A stretch of DNA of 34,339 bases from a virus: positions 1-34,339 of IMG/VR virus record IMGVR_UViG_3300023049_000356. One strand, written 5' to 3'. Shown here one piece after another: positions 7,297 through 20,000 of the stretch. Each line of letters starts with the position of its first letter. Within the stretch, counting starts at the first letter, position 1. The notes beneath the pieces were generated by a model. The model was not told the DNA's origin. It searched no databases and saw only the letters and a list, made by a program, of their open reading frames with translations. Position numbers and translations under genes: made by a program.

Positions 7297-7677
7297 ATGG
7301 CATGCTTATCAATCGCAGAAACCGCAATCAACGTGGCAAAGGGGACAGCTTCATCAGCTAAATCATCTTATGATAGTGCATTGTCTTCACTGCGTGGTAT
7401 TAATCCTGAAAATTTCACAAATAGGGCAGATTTTGAAGCAGCAAAAAGTGCAGCAATAGCAACAGGTAAGGGTGCGCTTGACACATATATTAGTGGTATT
7501 GATGGTGTGAACTCCGCAGCAGCAGCATTAAGTATAATTAGTGGTTCCGACCTTGATGCATTGGCCATTACTAATGGTGCGGCTATGAGTGGTATACTGG
7601 CACTAATTCCTGATGGACCGGGTTCATTAGCTGCAATTGATGCCGCTGTTCTTGCCCAACAGTCATTACAGTGTTAA
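7297..7677 (+). CDS. Small Ala/Ser-rich virion-associated protein of unknown function
   Basis: The product has 126 residues and is unusually rich in Ala, Ser, Gly and Ile, with predicted helices and Cys at both ends (MACLS... and ...SLQC). It sits between the spike gene and gp25, has its own late promoter and the best ribosome-binding site in the region, and so is likely made in quantity as a late protein. In T4 the spike-tip PAAR protein (gp5.4) is encoded near this place, but no PAAR pattern is visible. I do not recognise the family; a small baseplate or tail component is the best guess from position. Confidence 0.7.
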   Translation: MACLSIAETAINVAKGTASSAKSSYDSALSSLRGINPENFTNRADFEAAKSAAIATGKGALDTYISGIDGVNSAAAALSIISGSDLDALAITNGAAMSGILALIPDGPGSLAAIDAAVLAQQSLQC

Positions 7678-7689
7678 TTGGTTAATATT

Positions 7690-8067
7690 ATGGCACTGTA
7701 CAAGGGATTTTCTTTTAAAAATTGGAAAAATGACAAATCATTCACTCTTACGGATGTGGATATTGTTAAACGTGATATATTAAATCACATTTTTACTAGA
7801 AAGGGTGAACGTGTCGGCCAGAGAGGATTTGGTACCATTTTACAAGACCTCATCTTTGAACCATTTGATCAGGATACGATCACATTAGCGTCAGATCAGA
7901 TTAGATCAGTTATTGATTTCGATCCAAGAGTCGAATTACTATCTGACGATGACTATGTAGTATATCCAGACTTTGATAAAAGCTTTTTATTTATTTCTGC
8001 AAGATTATATTATATAGAATTAGATTTAACCGATATATTGCATATAAACGTGGAGTTTGAAATATAA
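7690..8067 (+). CDS. 25: Baseplate wedge protein gp25
   Basis: The product has 125 residues from ATG 7690. It matches the gp25/GPW family: MALYKGFSF at the N-terminus, VKRDILNHIFTRKGERVGQR, FGTILQDLIFEPFDQDT, then alternating strands to the end. gp25 forms part of the core of the baseplate wedge together with gp6 and gp53 and contacts the sheath side of the baseplate. The frame is open to a TTG at 7678, directly after the upstream stop, but MALYKGF is the N-terminus expected for this family, so the ATG is chosen. Its stop at 8065-8067 abuts the gp6 ATG, so the two are co-translated. Confidence 0.85.
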   Translation: MALYKGFSFKNWKNDKSFTLTDVDIVKRDILNHIFTRKGERVGQRGFGTILQDLIFEPFDQDTITLASDQIRSVIDFDPRVELLSDDDYVVYPDFDKSFLFISARLYYIELDLTDILHINVEFEI

Positions 8068-11028
8068 ATGAGTAGAATAGTAAACAAGGCAGAAAATTGG
8101 GAAAGAGCATATGAGGCTTTTCAACAAGTCAATTTTGCTGCATGGGATTACACATCAGTTAAAGAGTCATTACTTGATTATCTTAAACTATATTACCCTG
8201 AAGAATTTAATGATTTTATTGAATCTAGTGAACTTATTGCACTATTAGAATTATTTGCATATATTGCAGAGCAATCTGCATACCGTTTTGATCTTAATGC
8301 TCATGAAAATTTCATAACGACTGCTGAACGTAAAGAGTCAGTGTTACGTCTTGCAAAACTTTTATCTTATAGTGCAAATCGTAATATACCAGCACGTGGT
8401 ATAGTTAAATTAACATCAGTAAGTACTACTGAACGTGTTTTTGATTCTAATGGAAATGATCTATCAAATGTAACTATTAGATGGAATGATGCTAACAATG
8501 CAAATTGGAAAGAGCAATTTATAATAGTTATGAATAAAGTTCTAGACCAGCGTTTTGGAACAGTATCACCAACTGATAGAACACAAGTACAGGATATATT
8601 ATTCGAAAGATATAAATTAATCAATAACCCACTTGCAACTAATACACTACCATATACCATAACAGTATCCAATGAAAGCTTCCCAATGGAAATAGTAAGC
8701 TCCGACTTAAATGAATTTGGTCCAATAGAAACTAGACCTGAACGTGATTTAAACATGGGCATATTGTATCTGAATGATGGTTTAGGTGACTCATCGGAGA
8801 ATACTGGATTCTTCGCATTTACTAAACAGGGTACGTTACAACGAACAGTGCAGACATTTGATGGTGTAACACCCAATCAAACATTTGATGTTGAAATTTT
8901 TAACAGTAATGAAACTGATGTATTCCTGAATAACATTGATGCTTCTACTGGTGAAATAATCCAGAATATAACTGGGATTGATACTGTAGAGCGTGAGGGT
9001 GAGTGGAACAAAGTCGATACTGTAATAGGACAAAATGTCGTATTTAATAATCAAACAAACCGAAATAAATATGAAATAGAAACACTTGACGATGATCAAT
9101 TCAGAATTATTTTTGGTGATGGTAATTTTTCAAACATACCTTCAGGTACTTTTGAAATATGGTCACGTGTTTCTGCAAACACAGACCTAACAATACCAAG
9201 GACTGCAATACAAAACATATCATCATCATTCACATATCAAGATTCTATAAACAAAGAACAAACTTTAAGTTTCTCTTTCTCACTATTGTCACCTATACAA
9301 AATGCTGCACCATCTGAGGATATAGATCACATACGCAGAACTGCACCAGCAGTCTATTTTACACAGGATCGAATGGTTAATAATCGGGATTATAATGAAT
9401 TTCTATTACAGGATAATAGTATTCTAAAATTAAGAGCCATAAATCGAACATTTGCAGGTGATTCTAAATATATAACATGGCATGATCCAAGTGAATCATA
9501 TGAAGATGTGAAAATATTTGGTGATGATGGTGTAATATATTTTGAAACTAATGATGGTGATAATGAAATATGTAACACAATATTATCATCCAATCTACCG
9601 GACCCAAATTCACCAACACATGACTTACTTACGACAGCATTGATTGATAATCATATCGAACCATTATTGAGCAACATAGCATTCTTTACTAGATTTGTAT
9701 TGGAAGGTGTAGTGCCATCTGATATACGTAATAATTTTACTGACGCTGAAAAAACCACAATTAAAACCACACTAGCATTAGCAGAAGAAAACCGAGCAGC
9801 TACTAAATATTTTGATTTTGATCCTATTTCAGAAACTTGGTCTGAAGATGTGGGTGGTACTGACTATTGGTTTAGTGTAACCGCATTAGATGGTGTAAAT
9901 TGGGAACTATGTTATGAATCACAACGACTAATATTTAATAGTCAGGAAACTAAATTTTGGAACACCAATAAGGGCAATGCTGTTGTAACTAGTGATACAT
10001 TAAACACTAATTTGGATACAGTGGTAATACTTAAAGCTAATATAGGTACACCTAATTCCACACCTGCAATATTAAGTGGTAATAAGAACTTTGACGTACT
10101 TGATCAAGTTATTATCCCTGATGGTACAGAATCTGGACTTCCAAGTATTCATGATCTTTATATATTACCAGATGATGTAAATGGTGATGGATTGCCTGAT
10201 GGAATTGAATTAGCTGACCTTATAAAAAGGGATGATGTGGATGTAGACCCAGCAACAACGGAAAATGATTATGTATATTTCAGTAGAGAAACTGTAAATT
10301 CAGCATGGATATTTCAGAAGAGTGATCAGGAATTAGATGTTACTGGAGCATGGGAAGATGATCAGACCGCAAACCCATCACCCACAAATCAATTATGGAA
10401 GCGTGAATTTGGATTAGAAGGTGTGAATTTTGCTTGGTTTCATAGGACACCTAGATATCACTTAGTAGACCCAGCACCATCTAATATAATAGATATGTTT
10501 ATTATTACTAGGGGATATGCCCGTAATGTGAGACAATGGCTGAATGGTCAACTTGAAAATGAACCTCAAGCTCCAACACCATTCCAACTACGATCTGATT
10601 ATCAAAAATTATTAGATAATAAGATGATTTCGGATACAGTTATCTTGCATTCTGGTTCAATAAAGCCTATAATAGGGGAGAAAGCTGATCCTGAATTAAG
10701 AGCAACTATTAAGATTGTAAGATCACAGGATAGAAGCCTTAGTGATAATCAGATAAAATCATCAATAGTTGACAGTGTAAGAGAATTTTTTGAAATAACA
10801 AGATGGGAATTTGGTGAAACTTTTTATTTTTCAGAACTTTCATCATTTATTCATACTAGTTTACCATCAGCATTGGATTCAGTTGTACTGGTACCTCAAC
10901 TTAGTACCAATGAATTTGGTGATTTATATCAGGTATTTTCAAGAGAAGATGAGATTCTACAGGTTGATATATCTGTGAATCAAATTGAAATTGTAGCATC
11001 GTTAGACTCTAGAACATTGCGTCAGTAA
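8068..11028 (+). CDS. 6: Baseplate wedge protein gp6 (J-like), enlarged
   Basis: The product has 986 residues against 660 in T4. The N-terminal part (YLKLYYPEEFNDFIESSELI, ELFAYIAEQSAYRFDLNAHE, RLAKLLSYSANRNIPA) is the characteristic start of gp6/J-type baseplate proteins. Residues 390-480 resemble the core with FGDGNFSNIP and a segment from about 420 ending in RAINRTFAGDSKYITW. The C-terminus (about 830-980) has the usual REFFEITRWEFGETFYFSEL block. The extra length lies mainly at about 490-800 and contains a calcium-binding-like loop D703-x-N705-x-D707-G-x-x-D711-x-x-E714. gp6 dimers join the wedges into the ring around the hub. The start abuts the gp25 stop. Confidence 0.85.
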   Translation: MSRIVNKAENWERAYEAFQQVNFAAWDYTSVKESLLDYLKLYYPEEFNDFIESSELIALLELFAYIAEQSAYRFDLNAHENFITTAERKESVLRLAKLLSYSANRNIPARGIVKLTSVSTTERVFDSNGNDLSNVTIRWNDANNANWKEQFIIVMNKVLDQRFGTVSPTDRTQVQDILFERYKLINNPLATNTLPYTITVSNESFPMEIVSSDLNEFGPIETRPERDLNMGILYLNDGLGDSSENTGFFAFTKQGTLQRTVQTFDGVTPNQTFDVEIFNSNETDVFLNNIDASTGEIIQNITGIDTVEREGEWNKVDTVIGQNVVFNNQTNRNKYEIETLDDDQFRIIFGDGNFSNIPSGTFEIWSRVSANTDLTIPRTAIQNISSSFTYQDSINKEQTLSFSFSLLSPIQNAAPSEDIDHIRRTAPAVYFTQDRMVNNRDYNEFLLQDNSILKLRAINRTFAGDSKYITWHDPSESYEDVKIFGDDGVIYFETNDGDNEICNTILSSNLPDPNSPTHDLLTTALIDNHIEPLLSNIAFFTRFVLEGVVPSDIRNNFTDAEKTTIKTTLALAEENRAATKYFDFDPISETWSEDVGGTDYWFSVTALDGVNWELCYESQRLIFNSQETKFWNTNKGNAVVTSDTLNTNLDTVVILKANIGTPNSTPAILSGNKNFDVLDQVIIPDGTESGLPSIHDLYILPDDVNGDGLPDGIELADLIKRDDVDVDPATTENDYVYFSRETVNSAWIFQKSDQELDVTGAWEDDQTANPSPTNQLWKREFGLEGVNFAWFHRTPRYHLVDPAPSNIIDMFIITRGYARNVRQWLNGQLENEPQAPTPFQLRSDYQKLLDNKMISDTVILHSGSIKPIIGEKADPELRATIKIVRSQDRSLSDNQIKSSIVDSVREFFEITRWEFGETFYFSELSSFIHTSLPSALDSVVLVPQLSTNEFGDLYQVFSREDEILQVDISVNQIEIVASLDSRTLRQ

Positions 11029-11057
11029 TATACTGAATTTCTAACACTTACATATTC

Positions 11058-11065
11058 AATAAATA
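11058..11065 (+). promoter_or_regulatory. Possible late promoter (7 of 8 match) for the gp7-like gene
   Basis: AATAAATA differs from TATAAATA at the first base. It lies 35 bp before the GTG at 11100, in a 71-bp gap, within the distance range seen for the exact copies. Confidence 0.45.
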
Positions 11066-11099
11066 ATGTTATTGGACTATATAATAGTTAGGGAAAAAT

Positions 11100-14000
11100 G
11101 TGAAAGATAATAAAACAGATTATAATAAACCTCGAACAGATTTAAATAAACTTCTCCCTGAAGTGAATCTTGATGGTGCCGAAATATTAAAGGGCTTTAA
11201 TGATAACATCTTTGGTAGATTCTTTACCAAAGATGAGATTGATCGCATTGTAGGGTACATTGGTACTGATCCCCAGAATACAAGTGATAAAAATCAGATA
11301 ATTGAACCTTCAGAATATAGACAGGCTAACCAACTACAACCTATAATTTATAGTAAAGTTGGTGATATTGATTGGTTTATGTCGTTTCGTGATTTTATGA
11401 CCAGACTAGAACGTCTGGGTGTAAATATTGATCGATTCAATGAATGGGGTGCAAGCCTACAGTTCAACTGGGTTCCACCTATTGATATTGATAAGCTAAT
11501 TAATTATGGTGATTATTTTTGGGATTCGGATTCATTTAATGATCCACCACAATATGTTACAATAAAAAATCAAGAAAATTGGGTAAATAGTAGATTACAG
11601 CAATCATATAGAAGTATTGCAAATGGACTCCCAACATATATAATTGATTCATATGATACCGGTGCAGACTCCATTACAGTATTATCGGATGTAAGTTCAC
11701 AAATTACATCAGGTATACCAGTAATATTATCGGGAAATTCACAAGATGCAGTATTCTTCACACCCACATCTGTAGTATATGATGGTGGTGGGAATGAAAC
11801 TGTAATAACATTTGATAATGCAGAATATGATATAACTACAGGTGTTAATGATGTATATACCAATATCAATGCTACTCAGTTTATAATAACTGGAACTGAA
11901 ACAGGAACAAGATCGATATTTGTAGGTGATAATTTAACATCATTATTCACTAAATCATATATATTTAGTTCAGAGGATAGTCCTAATCAACCAACAACTT
12001 TATGGAAAGTTGAATCATCTGAATATAATAATCTTACAAATGAAACAAAAATAACAGTAACTGAAGATATATCAGGGTTTGATTGGTTAAAAGTATCAGT
12101 CAAGCCAATCCTACGATCTTTACAGTCTGAAGTACAGGCCATATCATCAGCACCATTAACATCAGCCCCATATGGTGCATTAACTGAGAGTGAAATGGGT
12201 GATATTATTTGGACTAGAAATACTTTACTATACACTGGAACAACAGGTGGTGGAGAAGGAACAGAACTAGGTTCCGAGGTTCTAACTGATACGGCAAGTG
12301 GTGTTGACTTTTTAGATGGTACATATTTAGTCGGAGATACTATTAGAATATCAGGTACATCGTTTGATGGTGATTATATTATAGAGAATTTGATTACATC
12401 AACTCAAGTTGGACTTAGTACTAAATTTTTTACAGATGTTGCAATAGAATATGAAATTGTAAGGAAAACATCTATAACCGAATTAGAGTCCGATATTGCA
12501 CCACTTTTACCTACTACAAATCAAGTGTGGTTCGATACTCCCAATGACCAATTACGTCAATGGGATGGTGCTGATTGGAACGTAATATATGACAATTATA
12601 GCTATTTGGTTGATTTAACAAACTCATCACATTTGATTAATTTATCACAGAATAATCCTTGGACAACTTCAAATAAGTGGATTCATAGAAGTAACATCAA
12701 TAATTTTACAGGTAAGTCTCGTGCCCAGAATCCAATTATAGAGTTTTTCCCGTATATTGAATTATCTGAATTTTCATATTCTGAAAAAGTTTGGAACTAT
12801 AGACGAACTGAAGATATAACATATACTGAATCATCAATATCACCAACACTTTTCGAATTAGTTGATACAACAAAAACAACTTCTGGTATAGAGGTATTAT
12901 TTATAGATGATAATACTATAATATTTGGTCCAGAATTTGGTAACATGACCGAAGGATTAAAATCGGGAACTGAGATTAAATTAGTTGGATTTAATTCAAA
13001 CAATGGTGAATATATTGTAGACTCTTCGGAGTTTGTACAATTTATACCAAACTCAAGATACCAAACAAAAATAACATTACGATCTGACGTTGTGGACCCA
13101 CTAGATGTTCCAGATGGAGCATATGTCGCACCTAAATTTACATCTACTGGTGATTTATGGATTGACCATAATACAAATCATTGGCAGTTTAATAGAATAG
13201 AAAATATTTCCGCATCTAGTTTGCAACCGGAACGTAATCCAATGTTGGATTTTTATGTAACTGACTATAATGATGGATCATACGAATCACAAATTGGGTT
13301 ATATTTCCAAGAATATAAACTATTAACTGGTGAAGCTACTCAAACTGGTGGGGTAATATTTACACTAAACTCATCATTACATGATTTAGCACTTATAGAA
13401 GATTATCAAGAAGGTGATGTGAGGGTTTATATTAATGGTGTCAGACAGTATGGTAATTACACTGACATTAGATCAGCATCGAATTTGAATTATGTTGGTG
13501 GTATAAAATTCAGCTCAAATGTTTCTATAACTGATAATGATATTGTAAGAATTGAAGTAGGTGAGTATGCACTTGAAGATGTTGGGCGTGGTAGTATTTC
13601 AATACCCACAACTACTGGTATAGAATTATTCAATTTAACAAATAATTTTAGGTTAGAACAAGATAAAACTGAAAGAACACAATATCCTTGGTTTTCAATA
13701 TATGATGTTAATGGTAATAGACTGCAAATCGCATCTAATGTTTTTAAATATAAAGATGTGAGCACGGGCACATATTTCCCAGAACTTGATCAACGAATAG
13801 ATTTTAATCCAGTCAGTCAAGATTACATTTTTGATCAAAAGCTATTAGAGCCATCAACAGGTGAACTATACCTATACTTTGATGGTGGTGAATATCAAGA
13901 TGAGCTACAGTCAATATGGAAACGTGGAATTAATAATGAGCAATATGTACCAGTTGAAAAAAATGGATTCTGGGAAATACCAAATCAGTGGTATTTTAAT

Positions 14001-17000
14001 ATTAAACATGAGAATCGTGAATCTGTATCATTAACCGAAACATTCCAACATTTCTCATCAATTACTAACAGTCAAACTGTACCGGGTATTGATGGTACTA
14101 TTTTTAATAATTCATATTTCCTTGATGGTTCACCCAATTATGGTTTGGGTGGGAGAATCAAAGAGCATAATAATGGCTTTGATATCCTAGCATCATCAAT
14201 GTTTATTAATAATGTCAATCCGCTAGACTTGATTGACTTTGCACGAAGTCAATATAATTCAGCCCAGAACAACATACTTAGTATAATTGAAGATAGATTC
14301 GTAGAATTACTTACAGCTCCACTTGATAGCAATGATCTTGGTATTGTAAATGTTTCACAGTTGACTGACTTTATAAGTTATACTACCAAAGATGATTATG
14401 ATAAAAATGATAGGTTGGATCAATGGTTCGGTGATAGTTCAACTTTTAATCCAGTAACTAATGTTGGTGTAAAAAATTGGATTGCAACTGCACCATTCTT
14501 TGGATTACAAAGTAAAACATTCCCATATATCACAAATGATAACAACGGATTTATACAATTAGTTCACCATGATGGACACCGAAAAATAATAAGTGTAACA
14601 CCAGCAATTAAGTCGATATTATTTCAGGAACTACTTAAGAATAACCCTGATTCAACTGACGTTCAGACCGTTACATCTGAATCAGACCCATTCCCGGTTA
14701 CAATAAAGCTATCACCAGTTGAAAGTGGGGATTACATAATAAGAACAAATTCAACATTGAAGACTAGAAATCTTTATAGATATTCAAATATTGATACATG
14801 GGAATTGGTAGACTTAAATTTAATTTATGCAAAATCACTACTAAACATTGAATTATCATTATATAATGTACTATCTGATGAATTACTATCTGAGAATTTC
14901 ACATCAGTATTTGATTTTCGTCAAACGCGAAGTGATATAGAATATAGAACAAAATCACAAGAACGTTTTTCAAATTATATATCTGAAAATAATATTCAAG
15001 CACCATTTTTGAATAATGGATATGTGCAAAATAATCCATTCACATGGAACTACGCATACACCCCAATCCCAACCGATCCAAGAAATGGTGAACTTAATCC
15101 GAATGTTTTTGCATCATGGCAGGCATTATATGAAACAATATATAGGACACCATACCCACATTTGGAACCTTGGAAGTTGCAACAATTCAATGATAAGCCA
15201 GATTGGTGGGACAATGAATATCTAAGTGGTACAACCACTCGCATATGGAAATCCACTATGTGGAGTAATATAATAGACGGTAAAATACCAGTTGGTGAAA
15301 TTGATCCGTATGGGAATATTGGAACTGGATTGTCTAACCAAATAGCTGATCGCTTCACATACATCCCGGTAAACTCAAGCAACACTCCAACATTAGATGG
15401 TTATGGGCCAGATGAAATACTTCCACCATATTGGAATAGTAATAATTCACCAATAAATTCGGTAAGAAGTTTATATGATTCTGCACTGCAAGAATTTATT
15501 ACAACACCAAGTGCGGATTACCAATTTGGTCAATTGTCACCAACTGAGTGGGAATGGAAGTCATCAATTTATAACATATATGATGAATTTAATATTGCAT
15601 TTAAATTATCACCATTAAAATTCACAAACCAAACATTTGGGCTTGAGCTTATTGATGTTGCATGTTTACAAGTAGATTCTAGAGTTAATAAAGTTTCAAG
15701 ACACGATGAAACTATACTACATGGTGATTTGGGATCAGATAGTACAATTAATAGAGTTAATGGATTTAATCAATGGTATATTCATTTCAATAGATATAAT
15801 GGATTTGATGGTGCTTCTTCTGAATTTAGGGAAATGTGGTCTGGATGGACAAACCCACTAACATATCAATTTGGTGCATTTATTGATACCGAAACATTTG
15901 ATGTTGATTCTGAATTCTTTGATGTTGTAAATCGTGACTATGACGTATTATTCAAAAAGAGTTCAGGTATCAGGGATATTTGGCTGGATAGTCTAACGGC
16001 AACTATTACCTCATCACCTTCAAAATTTGCAACTGAGTTTGATTCAAGTAATGATTGGACTGTGGAATTTAACTCAACATCACCTATATCTAGACCAATT
16101 GAATACTTTGGGACACAGAGTTATCCAGTTAGAGTAACTGCGGGTGATGATACAATAAAGGTATTTAGTTTTAGAATATCATCGGCTGAGGTTAATGAAA
16201 GCTTTGGATTTGACACTATACAATACGCAGAGACTGCATCAAGTTCCACACCAACAACACTATTAAATGATAACACTGCATACTCCGCGAGTGTATTTTT
16301 TGACAATACAACTGTAGTTAATTTGTCAATTATTGGTAAAAATGCCCAGACATTCGGGGAACTAGTTAGCGTTATAGACACACAATTAGGTTCTAATGGT
16401 TCAGCATTCCTAGAAGATGGAAATCTAGTTATAAGCAGTGACACTCTTGGTGGTAATACTAAGGCTGTAGTTACTGATCTTGGATTATTCATAACTGCTA
16501 GTCCTAATTTTTTAGGTACAACTGGTAATAAATTTAATCTTGTATCATTTGATAAGGTATTCTATATTGATGGTGATCTATCAAAATACTTCCCTGATGG
16601 ATCGTTGTTTACAGTTTCAGATTCTACAAACTTCAACGGTACATATACGGTATCATCAGCATTTTATAATGTATCAACAAAGGAAACTAGAATTGAGATT
16701 AGAGAAACCGTTGAAATAACAGAATCAACAGTAGATGGATTCATAGAACCATCCACTGGTGTTGATCTTCCTGAAGAATGGATAACTGGCACCGGGGTAA
16801 ATTGGGTTGATGGTGGTTCACTACCTGCTGAATTCAATGATATAAATTTATATTACATAATTAGAGTTGATGATAGAAGTTTCAAACTGTCACCAACTAG
16901 GGAGTCAGCTATAGCGGGTATTAACTTTATAACACCTACAACTACTGGCAGTACGCAAAACTATATAGGCAGAATTAAGAATACATTTACTGCATTCTCT

Positions 17001-20000
17001 GGAAGAAATGTACAAGCGTACTGGAAACAACACTATGTTGATAACAGATCAACATTTACAAACCCAGCACCAATATCAATATCAGGTATTCAAAATATTA
17101 TTGATTTTATAAACGGATATTCTGTTTACTTAGAATCTATAGGCTTTGTATACGAAGATGAAGATGGTACCAATAGGGATTCCAGTACTGGTAGAACATT
17201 GGATTGGTTATTTGAAACTGAAAAGTTGATTGAATTCATTTATGCGTCAAGAAAAAACCAGCAATCAACACGCGAAGAATATCCCGTAACATTAAACAGT
17301 GGATCAAATGTTTTTACTTCTGACAGAGCTATAACATTGTCAACTGGGACAAAAGTTAACTTAATAGTTAATAATAATGGAACACTCCCAATTGAATTTG
17401 ATAATCCTATATCAGACTCTATAGTATATTATATAATACAAACTGCAACACCGGGAGTCTACCAATTAGCTGGTTCGAGTGTACAAGCTAAAAATGGTAA
17501 TGCATTACCATTCAGTGATAACGGAAGTGGTGAAATAAAACTAGTAGAATATATTGATACTGATAGGCTACCAAGTCTACCATTAAATCCACATAAAAAT
17601 CAAATATCTATTGATCATGCAACTGGTATTATATCCAACATGGTTGCTGGTACGGACTTAGATTTGATAACTGATCAGAGAATTTATACGGCAGAAAATA
17701 AAACACTTACCGTAAATGATATATTAGTTTTTCGTAATGATCTTAAGACTACTATAGGTTTAACACCAACTACAAAAGACTCAAATTCAAGCAATAGTTC
17801 GAATGTTTCTGAAATTTCAGGTATGCATGTATTCTTTGATGGGTATGAACATGTAATACAGTTCAAAAATTCAAGCTCAAATGATGTACTTATATATGAT
17901 CAATTTTTAGGTATAAACACTCTTAGATTTTCATTGGAATTGGATAGGCAAGTAGGGTTTACATTACGACCTAATGTGGGTGGTAATGTAATTCTTGATA
18001 GGAGTCAAAATCAAAATATAGAATCAGCAATAGAGTCTATTCGATTTGCATACAGTACATATCGATCTAGAGAAGGCGATTATATAACAGATAAAGTTAG
18101 GGATTCACTTGGATATGATGGACCATTTGATTATGCTGATGATATTGGCATTACAGATAAAACTCAGTTTATATTTTATCGTGGATTAATACAGACCAAA
18201 GGCACCAATTTTGCAGCAAATGCGTTTGCAAATCAAAGTCAATATGAGGGTCTTGATGTTGATGAATTCTGGGCATATAGATTAGATTGTTTTGGTGATT
18301 CAAAAGAGAAAAAATACCCAGAATTTAGACTTAAATCTAATGAAGTATCCAGAAAGGATTTGCGTTTAGAATTTGTCGAATCTTTGGGAACACCAAGTGA
18401 TAACACATTTATTGGTATTGATATAACTGATGATACTCGATGGTTCGAACAACCAGATCAAGTCGAAAAATTATTACCACGTGATAGACTTTATACTACA
18501 GTAACAGTAGTTGAAAAAATCGAAGATGTTGTTAATTCACCACAGTATTTCACAATCGCCAACATAACACCTGAAGATGATAAGTACGTTGAATTGTCAT
18601 CTCCAGCAGATTTCGCAATTATAACATATCTGGCAGCATCTGGTACTAATTTTGACCAACGTGCGGAGTTTACCGAAGGTGTTGAATTTGAATTTGTAAC
18701 TAACACTCTTATTAAATTCATAGGTGAAAAGAACCCGGATACCTTTACGGACATTACTATATACACGCTCACATATAACTATGATGCTCAGAACCCAGCG
18801 AATATAATTAATCGAAAAACTAACACTGTAGTTACGGAAGTTCCATTTTGGAATCCATCAAGGGGTCAATATTACAGTGGTGCAATATATGGTGTCAATT
18901 TTCAAAAATCTACAGACCCCGCAATATATACCGAATGGGTAGAATCTGTACCAAGCACATATACATATACATGGAATTCTAATTTCAAAAATAATATTTG
19001 GTTTGATACTAATTTAGAATACTATCTACCATATGATGACTCCAATATAACAACCAACATTGATAGTAGGATAAACAACTGGGGGAAATTGTCAAACTTT
19101 GGTGAAGTTAGGGTTTATCAGTGGACGGAAAGTGATGTATTGCCATCAGAATATGATGATCAATCAATACAAAATAATAATGATAATTCATTATTAATAG
19201 ATGAGCGAAAAACTGGTATAAGTAGAAAGGTTGTGTATAGAAATGATGGTACCAGTGTATCACCAATATGGGTTGAAGAAAGGGATGAAGTTTTTGAATT
19301 CATTGCTGAAATAGTAGAGACTTCTGGTGATAATTCATTAACAGGAAAGGGTGCACCATTAACCGCAGTCTACGTATATGTTGATGGTGTTGGAAGTAAC
19401 ACTGATACATTTACATTCAATGACACAACATTTAAAGATTTAGCTGACTACGTATCCGGTGATACTGGAATATCACCGATTTCCCCTGCACCCAATCAAG
19501 GTAAAACTATACAGGTTGTCAGTAGAGCAACACTACCAACTCCCCAACAATTAACAGATGTGGATTATAAAATAGATACCCCATTTACGGCGGTAAACAG
19601 AATCGACCCAATCACCGGAAGGTCAATACCTAAATATTATTTCTGGGTAGAGGATACACTTAATCCACTGCCTATAACAGGAGGCTCTACATCAAAGACA
19701 ACTGCTAAAAATATTAAAGATGGTTTGGTAAATATACCAACACCATATATGATCCCTAATAATATAGTTGACATTACTACAACATCATTTTCTAAATTAT
19801 TTACCACAAATAAACCAACAAAAGAGAATACGGTATCATATGAATATCCATTAGTATACAATCAATTAATAATAAAAAGTATTGGTAATAATGTACCAAA
19901 TGAAGATTTTTATACGTTACGATTCACAAAGGATTATACCTTACGGGATAGACTTTTGGATACTGAAGACGACGTATCTGATTTAGAAAGGAAAAATCTT

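Noticed and set aside
7678-7692. TTG at 7678 as start of gp25
   Set aside because: The ATG at 7690 gives the expected MALYKGF start of the family.
8060-8070. TATAAATG before gp6 as a late promoter
   Set aside because: It contains the gp25 stop and gp6 start themselves, leaving no room for a leader; co-translation with gp25 explains expression.
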